From Enhygromyxa salina (GTDB lineage: Bacteria; Myxococcota_A; Polyangia; Nannocystales; Nannocystaceae), in the NCBI RefSeq assembly GCF_002994615.1, contig NZ_PVNK01000269.1:1-64000 (forward strand): 64,000 bases of DNA, written 5' to 3'. The notes beneath the pieces were generated by a model, which was not told the DNA's origin, made no database searches, and saw nothing but the letters and a program-made list of their open reading frames with translations. This document shows, one piece after another, positions 1 to 9,932 of the stretch (its first letter is position 1; every line of letters begins with the position of its first letter). The translations under genes were made by a program, and so were the position numbers.

Positions 1-6
1 GGCCTT

Positions 7-81
7 TTCGCCGAGGGCTTTGTCGCCAAAACTTGCAGTACGCCCGGTACAGCGGCGTTTTGGCTTCGCGCCCTCGGCGAA
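7..81. repeat. Long imperfect inverted repeat (hairpin)
   Basis: Bases 7-18 (TTCGCCGAGGGC) pair perfectly with 70-81. Bases 25-32 (GCCAAAAC) pair with 57-64. The arms are separated by small internal loops and enclose a 24-nt loop. No gene overlaps it. It could be the terminator of a gene left of the window or a structured RNA or MITE-like element; the sequence alone does not decide. Confidence 0.6.
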
Positions 82-101
82 GATTCCGGCGCGAGGCGAC
101 A

Positions 102-127
102 CGATGCATTGCACCCCGGGCTGCTAG
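102..127 (-). repeat. Dispersed 26-bp repeat, copy 1 (inverted)
   Basis: This 26-bp segment is the exact reverse complement of 13097-13122. Its core CCCGGGCTGCTAG is shared with the palindromes at 13123-13140 and 35674-35693. It lies in the otherwise empty stretch 82-355, where I see no gene. Confidence 0.75.
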
Positions 128-3100
128 CGTCGCAGGGAAAGATCAGGCCGTAACTGGGCACACCGTCGAGGCAGTCGCCCGGATCTGTGGCCGAGCGAAG
201 CTCGCCGTTCATGTTCAGGTGCACGACCACAGGTGGGCGTGGGCTCAGGCCGTCATGTGGGCCGCCATGTGGGCCGCCATTACATCGGCATTACATCGGG
301 CCGGGTCGGGTGCTGAACTCTCGATCGCCCGGCCGAGATCCGTCAGCATGGATGGATGACGCAGCACCTCGCGACGACGTCCGAGCCGGAGACTGCAGCG
401 ACGCGGCCACGCGCCGAGCTGGTCGCCCGGGCCCGGCCAGGCGCGAGCCTCGAGCCCGGGATGGAGCTCGGTCGCTACCTCGTGCTCGAGGAGCTCGGGC
501 GCGGTGGCATGGGCGTGGTCGTGGCTGCCTACGATCCGCAGCTGCGCCGTCGGGTGGCGATCAAGGTCTTGCGCCGGGCGACCAATCGCGAGCAGCTCGA
601 CAACGAGGCGCACGCGCTGGCGGCGCTCAACCACCCGAACGTGGTCGCCATTCATGACGTCGGTTCGCACGCGGGCGGGACCTTCATCGCCATGGAGTAC
701 GTCGAGGGCCAGACCTTGGCGGAGTGGCTGCGCGCCCGCCCGCGCTCGCTCGCGGCGATCCTGGCCGTGTTCACGGCCGCCGCACGGGGGCTTCAGGCGG
801 CCCACCACGCCGGGATCACGCACCGAGACATCAAGCCCAGCAACGTGATGGTCGGCCGCGACGGTCGGGTCCGGGTGACCGACTTCGGCCTGGCCCACGG
901 CGAGGCCCTGGCGCTGGAGTCGGTCGTCGGCAGCGACGACATGACCATGACGATCAGCCACCCCAACGGTGTCGTGGTCGGGACGCCGGCCTACATGGCG
1001 CCGGAGCAGTTCGAGGCCGAAGCCGTCGATCATCGCGTCGACCAGTTCGCGATCTGCGTCGCGCTGTGGGAGGCCGTGTGCGGCACGCGGCCCTTTCTCG
1101 GCGACAGCTACGTCGAGCTGCGCGAGGTGGTCTGCCTCGGAGCTCCGGTCGCGGCGCCGCCGACCGGCGTGCTCCCAGCTTGGCTGCGCCGCGTGCTCGA
1201 GCGCGGCCTCGCGCGTGACCCCGCCGCGCGCTACCCCGACATGCTCGCGCTGATCGAGGCGCTCGAGTCGGATCCGCGCCCGCGTCGGCGGCGACGGGTC
1301 GCAGCGGCCGTGGCCGCAGCAGTGATCGGGATCGGGATCGGGGCCAGCGAGCTCGCCGAGCACAGCGCGCGGCGAGCGTGCGTGGCCGAGGCTGCTCGGG
1401 CCGAGGCGCTGGTCGAGCTGGTCGCTGCGGATCACCTGCGTCAGGCGTTCACCGCGACTGGCCTGCCGTTCGCGGCGTCGAGTCATCGCCGGGTCCAGGC
1501 TCGGATCCAGGCCTGGGTCACGGACTGGTCGGCGGCGAGGACCCAGCTGTGCACGGCGATCATCGACGGCGAGCTGAGCGAGGCCGAGGCCGCACCGCGC
1601 CGGGCGTGCCTCGACGAGCAACTCGACCGCGGTCGGAGCTTCGTCGAGTTGCTGCGCGCGCCGACGGCCGAGCTCGTGGGGGCGGCGGTCCCGGCCGTGG
1701 CCCGGTTGCCGAGTCCGACGCGCTGCGCCGAGCCGCAGTCGCTGCTGCTCTACGACGATCGCCGCGATGGCTCGCTGGTCGCCGGCCGACCCGAGCTCGA
1801 CCGCGAGCTCTCGCGGGTGTCGAGCTTGCTCGTGGCCGAGCAAAACGACGCCGCGCGAACGGCCGCGCAGGCGCTGCTCGACCAGGCCGAGCGGGCCGAG
1901 GCGGCCGAGCTTCACCGCGTCGAACTCGTCCTCGGCGCGGCACACATCGCCCTCGATGAGCACGAGGCCGGCCAGGCCGCGCTGCGCCGGGCCCACTACG
2001 GCGCGCTCGCGGCCGGCGCGGACATCGACGCCCTCGACGCGGCGATCGCCCTGGTCGATGCCAACGCCCAGCTCCACGGCGACTACGAGCTCGCGGCGCG
2101 CTGGGCCGAGACCGCAGCGGCGCTCACGACCCGGCTCGGCCTCGAAGGCAGCGCGGTCGACGGTCGGCGCCTCGCCGTGCTCGGCAACCTGCACTACCGC
2201 GAGGGCGACCTCGACGAGGCCGCGCAGGCCTACACGGCCGCGCACGCGATCGTCGTCGAGCGGCTGCCGGCCGGGCACCCACAGATCGCGAGCTCGCTGA
2301 TCAACCTGGCCAACATCGCGGCCGCCCGCGCCCTGCCCGACGAGGCCCGCGCGGGCTACGAGCGCGCACACGCGCTGCTCGTTGCGAGCTACGGCGACGA
2401 CCACCCCAGCACGGCGCGCCCGCTGATCAACCTCGGTAACCTCGCCCTCGACGGCGCCGACTTCAAGGCCGCTGTCGCCGACTACGAGCGCGCTCGGGCG
2501 CTGCTCGAGCCGCTCGGGGAGGACAGCTTCGAGCTGACGGTCGTGCTGCAGAACCTGGCCGCGGCGTGGTACTACTCGCGCGAGACCCAGCGTGCGTGCG
2601 ACACCTGGGAGCGGGTGCTCGAGCTGCGCCGCCGGCAGTTGCCGGTGGACAGCCCCGAGATCGCCGAGCTGCTCGCCAACCTCGGCACGTGCTACAAGTC
2701 GCTCGGAGATGGCGAGGCGGCGATCGCAGCGCTCGAGCAGAGCCTCGAGCTGCTCGAGACCAACTTCGGCGCCGACGCCCCTCGGCTCGCGCCAGTCCTC
2801 AACAACCTCGGCGTGTTCTTGCGTGGCCAGGGCGACTACGCCCAGGCCAGGTCGATAGTCGAGCGCGCGCTCGAGATCCACGAGCGCCAGGGCGTGGACA
2901 GCCGGGTCCTCGCGCAGACCCGCGGGGTCCTGGCCAGGACCCTGCTCGACTTGGGCGACCTCGCCGCGGCGCGCGAGCAGATCGATCGTGCGCTGGCCTT
3001 CTACGCGCGCGACCCTGGACCCGGGTTTGGCGAGGGCTCCAGCCGCTGCGTCGACTTGGCGCTGCGGGTGCGGACGGGGGCCGCGGCCGCGGCCCAGGCT

Positions 3101-3179
3101 GAAGCCGAGGTGCTGCTCGCGGATCCCGCCTGGGCCGAGCGCCACGAGAGCCTGCGCAAGTGTCTGGTCGGGTACGGCG

Positions 3180-4172
<993 letters not shown>

Positions 4173-4473
4173 GCAACATCCTATCAGCCCGACCCGCGAA
4201 TCGAGCCGGGCAGCGTCGTCCTGGACATGAGCCCGGGCTACCCCGCGAGCCGGCCTGGCTGGCGAGCTTGCGTCGACACTGGGAGCTGAGTCGGAGCGAA
4301 TACTCGGCGGGCGGTCGTGGAATCCAAGGGCGGACGAGCCATGCTTGGCCGTTCCCGTCGCGGCGTTTGTCTTCGGCGTCCTCGAGCATGGCAGGCGCCG
4401 AGCTGCTCGTGGCTCTTCGCCGCTGTGAAGGCTGCTCGGCGCAGCGGGCTCCGTCCGCGCGCGTCGAGGATCC
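4173..4473. other. Intergenic, no gene seen
   Basis: About 300 bp between the FHA gene start and the LysR gene end. It contains the presumed FHA promoter at its left edge. No frame here has a start signal or recognisable protein. Confidence 0.6.
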
Positions 4474-5403
4474 TCACCAGCGCAGGGCCCTGGGGTCGAG
4501 CTCGCCGGCGAGCCGGGCGACCAGGTCGCGGAGCCAGCGGTGGGTGGGGTCGCGGTGGCTGCGTTCGTGCCACAGCATCGGCGCGCGCAGGGGCGGGACG
4601 GGGATCGGCGGGCGGCGGACGGCGAGCTGGGCGGTGCTCGCGAGCTTGCGGGCGAGCCAGCGCGGGGTCGTGAGCACGAGATCGGTCTCGGCCACGAGCA
4701 GGGGCGTGAGCACGGGGTAGGGGACGCGCAGGGCGACGTGGCGCTCGAGGCCGTGGCGGGCGAGGGCGGCGTCGATCTGGCCGCCGCCGCGCCCGGTGAG
4801 CGAGACGAGCAGGTGGTCGAGACCGGCGAATCGCTCGACGGTCCACTTCGCGCGCAGGGCCGGGTGACCCTTGCGCAGGACGCAGGCCCAGTCGCTCTCG
4901 AACAGGGTGCGCGCGTAGATGTTGGGCTCGTCGCCGCTGGGCATGCCGACGCACAGATCGATGGCGCTCGTCTCGAGATCCTCGCGCCAGCTCGGCCGCC
5001 ACGAGACGATGTCGAGATCGAGGCCCGGGGCCTGCTCGGCGAGGCTGCGCATCAGGGCCGGGACCAGCATGTAGACGACCAGATCCGGGGCGGCCACGCG
5101 GACGGTGCCGCTGGCGGTGGCGGGGCAAAACTCGACGGGGCGGATCAGCTCGAGGACTTCGGCGAGGATGGCCTCGATCTGGGGGAGGAGCTCGAGCGCG
5201 CGCGGGGTCGGCTGCATGCCGGCCTTGACCCGGACGAGCAGAGGGTCGTCGAACAGCTCGCGGAGGCGGCCGAGGCTCCGGCTCATCGCCGGCTGGCTGA
5301 CCCCGAGCTGGGCCGCGGCCCGGCTGACGTGGCGCTCACGGAGCAGGGCATGGAGCGCCACGAGGAGGTTGAGGTTCTGGCCAGCGAGCTCGGAGGCGTC
5401 CAT
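4474..5403 (-). CDS. LysR-family transcriptional regulator
   Basis: A 309-aa protein with the classic LysR helix-turn-helix at residues ~13-60: HVSRAAAQLGVSQPAMSRSL, then LRELFDDPLLVR and PTPRA. The C-terminal ~220 residues match the periplasmic-binding-like effector domain in length and pattern. The ATG at 5403 is preferred over an upstream TTG (5421) because the conserved N-terminus begins there and a TAAGCT hexamer at 5411-5416 sits 7 nt upstream. It diverges from the cupin lipoprotein at 5503-5946 across 99 bp holding a dyad, the usual arrangement for a LysR regulator and its target. The ligand is unknown. Confidence 0.93.
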   Translation of the reverse strand: MDASELAGQNLNLLVALHALLRERHVSRAAAQLGVSQPAMSRSLGRLRELFDDPLLVRVKAGMQPTPRALELLPQIEAILAEVLELIRPVEFCPATASGTVRVAAPDLVVYMLVPALMRSLAEQAPGLDLDIVSWRPSWREDLETSAIDLCVGMPSGDEPNIYARTLFESDWACVLRKGHPALRAKWTVERFAGLDHLLVSLTGRGGGQIDAALARHGLERHVALRVPYPVLTPLLVAETDLVLTTPRWLARKLASTAQLAVRRPPIPVPPLRAPMLWHERSHRDPTHRWLRDLVARLAGELDPRALRW

Positions 5404-5410
5404 GGAGGCC

Positions 5411-5416
5411 AGCTTA
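5411..5416 (-). promoter_or_regulatory. Start-proximal -10 element of the LysR gene
   Basis: Minus-strand TAAGCT preceded by GC, 7 nt before ATG 5403. A second A/T-rich match (GATAAT) lies just upstream. Confidence 0.5.
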
Positions 5417-5436
5417 GCCAATTATCCGATGTGGTT

Positions 5437-5469
5437 ATGACCTGCATCTCAACTGTGCATTGGAGTCAT
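5437..5469. promoter_or_regulatory. Candidate LysR operator
   Basis: ATGAC (5437-5441) and GTCAT (5465-5469) form an inverted repeat around a second TGCA...TGCA dyad (5443-5446 and 5456-5459). It lies in the divergent LysR/cupin intergenic region, where LysR proteins usually bind T-N11-A type dyads. Confidence 0.4.
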
Positions 5470-5502
5470 GATGAGGCCGGGCCTACAACCACTTGCGAAG
5501 CG

Positions 5503-5946
5503 ATGCCGACCATGAAGCTCGACCTCATCCGCCCTGGCCTCCGCCTGCTTGTTTGCGCGTCACTCGTTGCCCCGGCGCTCGCGGGTTGCTGTCGCCAGCC
5601 CCCCGTCGCTGCGGCCGCGAGTTCGGTCGAGCCGATCGTCGAGCTCGCGCTGCCCGCCTGGACCGACGAGGGCCCGGGCCTCGAGCACCAGGTCCTGTTC
5701 GAGGGCGAGGGCATGAAGGTCGCGGCCATCGCCCTGCGCGGCGGGACCGCGCTGCCCGAGCACAGCGCTGACGCCAGGCTCAGTATTCAGGTGCTGCGCG
5801 GAAGCGGCGTGCTGCGCGTTGGCGAGCGGGCCCTGGCGGTCGAGCCCGGCAGCGTCGTCGTGCTCGAGCCCTCGCTGCCCCACGCGGTCGACCCCGCTGG
5901 CGAGGAGCTCATGGTCCTCGTCGTTCACTACTTCGGCGCTCCGTAG
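5503..5946 (+). CDS. Cupin-domain lipoprotein
   Basis: A 147-aa protein beginning with a lipoprotein signal (hydrophobic stretch ending APALAGC, Cys at ~29). A single small cupin beta-barrel follows: VAAIALRGGTALPEHS resembles cupin motif 1, and GSVVVLEPSLPHAVD resembles motif 2 with its terminal His. Such cupins bind a metal or small ligand; the substrate is unknown. Start is ATG 5503 or the in-frame ATG 5512; the long open frame upstream is a shadow of the LysR gene. It is probably controlled by the divergent LysR regulator. Confidence 0.8.
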   Translation: MPTMKLDLIRPGLRLLVCASLVAPALAGCCRQPPVAAAASSVEPIVELALPAWTDEGPGLEHQVLFEGEGMKVAAIALRGGTALPEHSADARLSIQVLRGSGVLRVGERALAVEPGSVVVLEPSLPHAVDPAGEELMVLVVHYFGAP

Positions 5947-5975
5947 CCTCGGTGCTCCGGGGCGGTCGCCACCTC

Positions 5976-6006
<31 letters not shown>

Positions 6007-6041
6007 GGCCACTCGCAGCTGCGTGTGGCGGGAGATGAGCC

Positions 6042-6674
6042 ATGCCGACCCCAGTCCACGCCAACCCCAACGCCAACTGTCTTTCTCGTCTCCCAGACTC
6101 GGGCCGTGCCCGCGCCCTCGCGGCGACCCTGGTGCTGGGCCTCTCGCCACTGGCGCTCAGCGCCTGCAACGAGGCTGAGGCCGCCGGTGACGAGGACACG
6201 GCGGTCGAGGAGCGCCTCGATCGCCTCGAGTCCAAGGAGGAGCTCCGCTCGATCCTGCTCGGCTTCGCCGCCGTCGTCGACAACTCCGACCCCAGCGCGC
6301 TCATGGGCCTCGCGCCCAGGATCCACCCGAACTTCACGATGGACGTCGTCGACTTCGACGGCGGCGAGTTTCACTTCGAGGGGGTCGAGGGCCTCGTCGA
6401 GGGCTTCGGTCCGATCATGCTCTCGGCCCAGGCCAACCTGGCGGCGAGCGCGATCTCGGTCGAGCTCGACGGTGACAACGCGACGGCCTCCTTCAAGTTC
6501 ATCAACTCGGTCAAGCCCCCGCCGGAGCTCGGCCTCCCCGTCGACGAGAAGGTCCTGCTGCTCGCCGCCAACACGGTCACCTTCGCGCGCGAGGACGGGG
6601 TCTGGATGCTCGAGTCGCTCGAGCTGATCCACTCGCTGGCCTACCCGGGGGTGGTCGCCGGGATCGGCGGCTAG
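6042..6674 (+). CDS. NTF2/SnoaL-like lipoprotein
   Basis: A 210-aa protein with a secretion signal ending LALSAC (Cys ~44) and a short acidic linker. The ~130-residue domain has a SnoaL/NTF2-like pattern: an amphipathic first helix (ERLDRLESKEELRSILLGFAAVVDN), IHPNFTMDVVDFDGG, and alternating beta strands to the end. Proteins of this fold are isomerases, hydroxylases or ligand binders; no catalytic residue can be assigned. GGGAGA lies 7 nt before the ATG, so this gene is Shine-Dalgarno led. The stop codon sits inside CTAGCAGCCCG (6671-6681), a half copy of the dispersed palindrome. Confidence 0.75.
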   Translation: MPTPVHANPNANCLSRLPDSGRARALAATLVLGLSPLALSACNEAEAAGDEDTAVEERLDRLESKEELRSILLGFAAVVDNSDPSALMGLAPRIHPNFTMDVVDFDGGEFHFEGVEGLVEGFGPIMLSAQANLAASAISVELDGDNATASFKFINSVKPPPELGLPVDEKVLLLAANTVTFAREDGVWMLESLELIHSLAYPGVVAGIGG

Positions 6675-6729
6675 CAGCCCGTGGTGCCAAGCTCGCGCGC
6701 CAGCGTGCTCGTGTCCCAGCGTGCTCGTG

Positions 6730-7863
6730 TCAGGGGGCAGCGAGCCGCAGCGCCGCGAGTCGGGCGCCCGCGATGTTGGCCGCCAGCGGACCGAGGCTCA
6801 ACCGCGCCGCAGCTCCAACCACGTGAACCCGTGGGTGCCAGCGCAGTCCCGCGTCGAGCAGCGGGAGCGCCAGCGGGCCGCGCTCGAGCCCGAGCTCCTC
6901 GGCGATCCCATCGAGCAGCGGCACGCGATCGAAGGCGGGCGCGAACCCGGTTGCGAGCGCGAGCCTGCGACAGCGCAGCGCGGGGTGATCGCCGAGCGTG
7001 ACCACCTGCTCGGCGGCCTCTCGCCGCACGTCGACGACCTCGTCGAACACGATCCGCAAGCTTCCGCGTCGCTGCGCGCGAGCCAGGCGTGCGGCGACTC
7101 GAGGCGGGACGCTGCCGCGGCGTGTCTCGGCATCGAGGACGCTCAGGCGTCCGGCGAGCGGAAAGGACGCGAAGCGCCAGGACCAGCGCGGCCGAGCCCA
7201 GCGAGACGCCGCGTCGAGCTCGGCGATCGGCGGGGCCCGTCGGCAGATCAGGGTTGGCGCTCCAGGCCGCGCGCGCGCCCAGTGGAGGGCGAGCTGCGCC
7301 GCCGAGAGGCCGCCGCCGACGATGACGGCCGAGCCGCTCGGCGGGCTGCGATCGAAGCGGGGATCGAACACGTGCAAGGCCGCCCCGCCGAGCGGATCGG
7401 CCCACGCGGGCACGGAGGGCGGCGGGTGCCCAAGCGCCAGGATCACCCGACGCGCGACGAGGCCGCCGCGATCGCTCTCGACCCGCACGCCGCCCTCGAC
7501 GAGCTCGAGCCCCGTCGCCGTGCCGCGCTCGAGCAGCGGGTCGAGGCCCAGCCGCGCGCGGATCCATTTGACGTGGCGACGAAACAGCTCGAGCGATGGC
7601 GCGCGACAGGGCCCGGCGAACATCCCCGGCTCGGGCCGCGGCTGGGCCTCGGCGAAGTGATGGAGCGAGAGCTGCTCGACGTCGAGGTCCTGGTCGAGGG
7701 GCGAGCGCAGGTGGGTCATCGCGAGGGCCTCGGCCCGACGATCCCACTCGGCGAGCGGCCGCGGGTGAGGATCGAGCAGGCGCAGCGTGGACCCGCGTCG
7801 ACGCAGGCTCGCGGCGACGTGGAGACCGTGGACGCCGGCCCCGATGATCAGCCAATCGAGCAT
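6730..7863 (-). CDS. FAD/NAD(P)-binding oxidoreductase
   Basis: A 377-aa Rossmann-fold flavoprotein. The N-terminal LIIGAGVHGLHVA (GxGxxG, residues 6-18) binds FAD. A second nucleotide motif (AVIVGGGLSAAQLAL) follows mid-protein, as in flavin monooxygenases and the lysine/ornithine N-hydroxylase relatives. LALATGFAP near the C-terminus is the ATG-type motif of that superfamily. ATG 7863 places the dinucleotide motif at the usual distance from the N-terminus; the longer frame to 7953 has no support. Substrate unknown. Confidence 0.85.
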   Translation of the reverse strand: MLDWLIIGAGVHGLHVAASLRRRGSTLRLLDPHPRPLAEWDRRAEALAMTHLRSPLDQDLDVEQLSLHHFAEAQPRPEPGMFAGPCRAPSLELFRRHVKWIRARLGLDPLLERGTATGLELVEGGVRVESDRGGLVARRVILALGHPPPSVPAWADPLGGAALHVFDPRFDRSPPSGSAVIVGGGLSAAQLALHWARARPGAPTLICRRAPPIAELDAASRWARPRWSWRFASFPLAGRLSVLDAETRRGSVPPRVAARLARAQRRGSLRIVFDEVVDVRREAAEQVVTLGDHPALRCRRLALATGFAPAFDRVPLLDGIAEELGLERGPLALPLLDAGLRWHPRVHVVGAAARLSLGPLAANIAGARLAALRLAAP

Positions 7864-8127
7864 GCTCACGGGCTCTTGGACCAGGCTTCCCCCGCCACCT
7901 GGACGGTCATGCACATGCAATGGGATTGCATCTCGTCGGGCGATGCGTACCATCGCTCGAAGCCCGGGTCCATGACCATCGCCTGCCCAGGTTCGCCGGG
8001 CTTGAAGGTCACGGCGTCCTCTTGTGGGTTGAGGCGCTTTTGCTCAGTGTGTGAGTTATCCTACTCGGCCGAAGTATACACTGCGACGTCTTTCGAAAAG
8101 ACTGGCAGAGAGGGAGAGAGAGCAGGC
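7864..8127. other. Divergent intergenic region
   Basis: 264 bp between two outward-facing genes, more A/T-rich towards the right. A TATACA hexamer at 8075-8080 could be the -10 box of the 8128 gene, giving a ~40-nt leader. No gene was seen. Confidence 0.45.
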
Positions 8128-8985
8128 ATGTCAAAGCTCGAGGTTCGAACGATCGCGTGGGAGCTGGACGGCGTCCCCTTCCTGTGGAACCCGGACCACC
8201 CGCGCTTCGCCATCTTGATGAACCAGATCAGCTTCCTGGTGATCGGCTTCGAGCGATACATCTGCCGGGCGACCCGCAAGGCCGAGGAGCAGATCACCGA
8301 CCCCAAGGTCGCCGTCGAGTCCGAGCTCTTTCGTAAGCAGGAGGCCGTACACTCGGCCGCCCACAAAAAGCACGTCAAGGCGCTGATCAAGCAATACCCC
8401 GGGCTGGAGTCGACCCTCGCCAAGGTCCTCCAGACCTACGATGAGCTGTACGACGCCCACCCGCTCAAGTTCGCGCTGGCCCACTCAGGCGGACTCGAGG
8501 CCATCTTCACCCCCTTCTTCAAGATGATCCTCGACAACCGCGCCGTCTTGTTCGGCGGCGGAGACCCGCGCGTGGCCTCGCTCTTTTTGTGGCACTTTTG
8601 CGAAGAGATCGAGCACCGCAGCGCGGCGCTCGCGATCTACAACCACATCGTGGGTGACTACGGCTATCGGCTGCGCAACACCCGTCGCTTCATGAAGTTC
8701 AGCGTATCGCTGATCAACATGTTGCTCGAGGACTTCAAGACCCATGTGCCTGATGTGCCGGAGTCTTGCTACAAAGGCGACCCCTTCGCGGGGGTCCCGC
8801 TCTCGGCCAAGCTCCGGTCGTCGTTTGGCATCTTCGCCTCGCAGGTGCCTTGGCACAATCCCGAGCACCAGCCGCTGCCCGACTACTATCAGGAGTGGCT
8901 CGGCCACTGGAACAATGGTGACGATGTGAGGCGCCTGTACGGGGACGCTGGCCTGCTCCCCAAGCCCGCTGTGGCGACGGGCTGA
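8128..8985 (+). CDS. Putative metal-dependent hydrolase (PF10118-type)
   Basis: A 285-aa protein resembling the predicted metal-dependent hydrolase family. The pattern includes FRKQEAVHSAAHKKH near residue 70, LWHFCEEIEHRSAA near 155 with the E..HR metal-ligand signature, and a helical C-terminal part. Family members are integral or membrane-associated helical proteins of uncertain substrate. ATG 8128 is preceded by an A/G-rich Shine-Dalgarno (GGGAGAGAGAG). The upstream part of this open frame is antisense to the flavoprotein gene and is not coding. Confidence 0.8.
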   Translation: MSKLEVRTIAWELDGVPFLWNPDHPRFAILMNQISFLVIGFERYICRATRKAEEQITDPKVAVESELFRKQEAVHSAAHKKHVKALIKQYPGLESTLAKVLQTYDELYDAHPLKFALAHSGGLEAIFTPFFKMILDNRAVLFGGGDPRVASLFLWHFCEEIEHRSAALAIYNHIVGDYGYRLRNTRRFMKFSVSLINMLLEDFKTHVPDVPESCYKGDPFAGVPLSAKLRSSFGIFASQVPWHNPEHQPLPDYYQEWLGHWNNGDDVRRLYGDAGLLPKPAVATG

Positions 8986-9025
8986 GAGGGCGAAGCCCCG
9001 CCACGGGCTCCTGCGCCGCGTGGTG

Positions 9026-9031
9026 TATCGT
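9026..9031 (+). promoter_or_regulatory. Start-proximal -10 element
   Basis: TATCGT preceded by TG, 6 nt before ATG 9038. This supports ATG 9038 over GTG 9020, which lies upstream of the hexamer. Confidence 0.5.
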
Positions 9032-9037
9032 GTCCAC

Positions 9038-9688
9038 ATGGAGCGTCACCTGCGTCGCAACGTCGACCTCGAGCTGCCGCGCCGCCTCGCGGAGCTGCTC
9101 GGCCAGCTCCGGGCCAGCGCTGGCATCACGGCGCCGGCTGTCCTGGACGTCGACCGGGTCCGCGACGTCGAGGCCGCGATGGGGACGCGGCTGCCCGACC
9201 CGGTCCTCGCCCTGCTCTGCAGCGGACTTCCATTTTTGCACGATCACCTGAGCGTCGGGTTGGGCGAGATTCCGAGGCACTCCGTGCGCGCGCGAGAGCT
9301 GCACGCGCGCGGGGACCTCGTGGTGTTCGGAGCCGACCCCGACAAACACGTGTTTCATGGCTTCGTGATCGCGGCCGCCGATGATCGGGTCGCGGTCTTC
9401 GATGGTGGCGACCGATCTCTGCATTCGTTCTCGGTAGTCGAATGGCTCACGAATCAAGCCGAGCTTGCACAGGTCCAGCCCAGCCCGGCGCCGCCCGTGG
9501 TCGTCAGTCTCGTGCGCGCGCCGAAACCGGAGCCCGAAGGCCGCCGGGTGCAGCACGCGAAGTGGGGCATGGGCCGCCTGCTCGCCGAGCAGGGCTCCGG
9601 TCCAAACCGCAAGATCAAGGTCGCGTTCGCGGACGTTGGCGTCAAAACCATCGTCGCGCGCTTCGTCGAGTTCCTCGACCCCGAGTGA
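9038..9688 (+). CDS. SUKH-like protein with C-terminal Tudor-like domain
   Basis: A 216-aa cytoplasmic protein. Residues ~40-140 contain VRDVEAAMGTRLPDPVLALLCSG, which resembles the start of the SMI1/KNR4 (SUKH) fold common in toxin-immunity proteins; I rate this as possible. The last ~45 residues (VQHAKWGMGRLLAEQ, then KIKVAFADVGVKTIVARF) closely resemble the small beta-barrel that ends UvrD-type helicases and related proteins (DUF3553-like). No toxin gene is adjacent, so an immunity role is only a suggestion. Confidence 0.65.
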   Translation: MERHLRRNVDLELPRRLAELLGQLRASAGITAPAVLDVDRVRDVEAAMGTRLPDPVLALLCSGLPFLHDHLSVGLGEIPRHSVRARELHARGDLVVFGADPDKHVFHGFVIAAADDRVAVFDGGDRSLHSFSVVEWLTNQAELAQVQPSPAPPVVVSLVRAPKPEPEGRRVQHAKWGMGRLLAEQGSGPNRKIKVAFADVGVKTIVARFVEFLDPE

Positions 9689-9932
9689 TCCGATTCACCG
9701 CTCGGCGGGGCTCGGAGGGGCTCGGAGGGGCTCGGCGGGACCCGCGCCGCCTCAGCTTCGACGGTGCGCGCGCTTTTACGAGCGGATCGCAGGACTTCCC
9801 AGATCGGCGGCCGTCTGCGGCAAGGCGCCGCTCCTCGGCGGCTTTCGATGGGGGCGCTCCCGGCTCCGTCGACGCCGGTCGGGAAGTGCACCATCTTGGT
9901 AGCCGGGCTCGCGCGAACCGCACGTCACTGAA
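9689..9932 (+). other. Intergenic with short GGGGCTCGGA repeats
   Basis: 244 bp upstream of the histidine kinase gene. It starts with three tandem ~10-bp GGGGCTCGGA units (9709-9738). No coding frame is supported. Confidence 0.5.

Noticed and set aside
245..3145. 966-codon open frame antisense to the kinase gene
   Set aside because: Composition is His/Arg/Gly-rich with no domain; the + strand has a clear kinase-TPR protein. It is a shadow caused by G/C-rich codon use.
4540..5502. Upstream extension of the cupin lipoprotein frame
   Set aside because: It runs antisense to the LysR gene and has no protein-like features; the signal peptide starts at 5503-5512.
6721..8127. Upstream extension of the hydrolase frame at 8128
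   Set aside because: Antisense to the flavoprotein gene; the Shine-Dalgarno and homology start at 8128.
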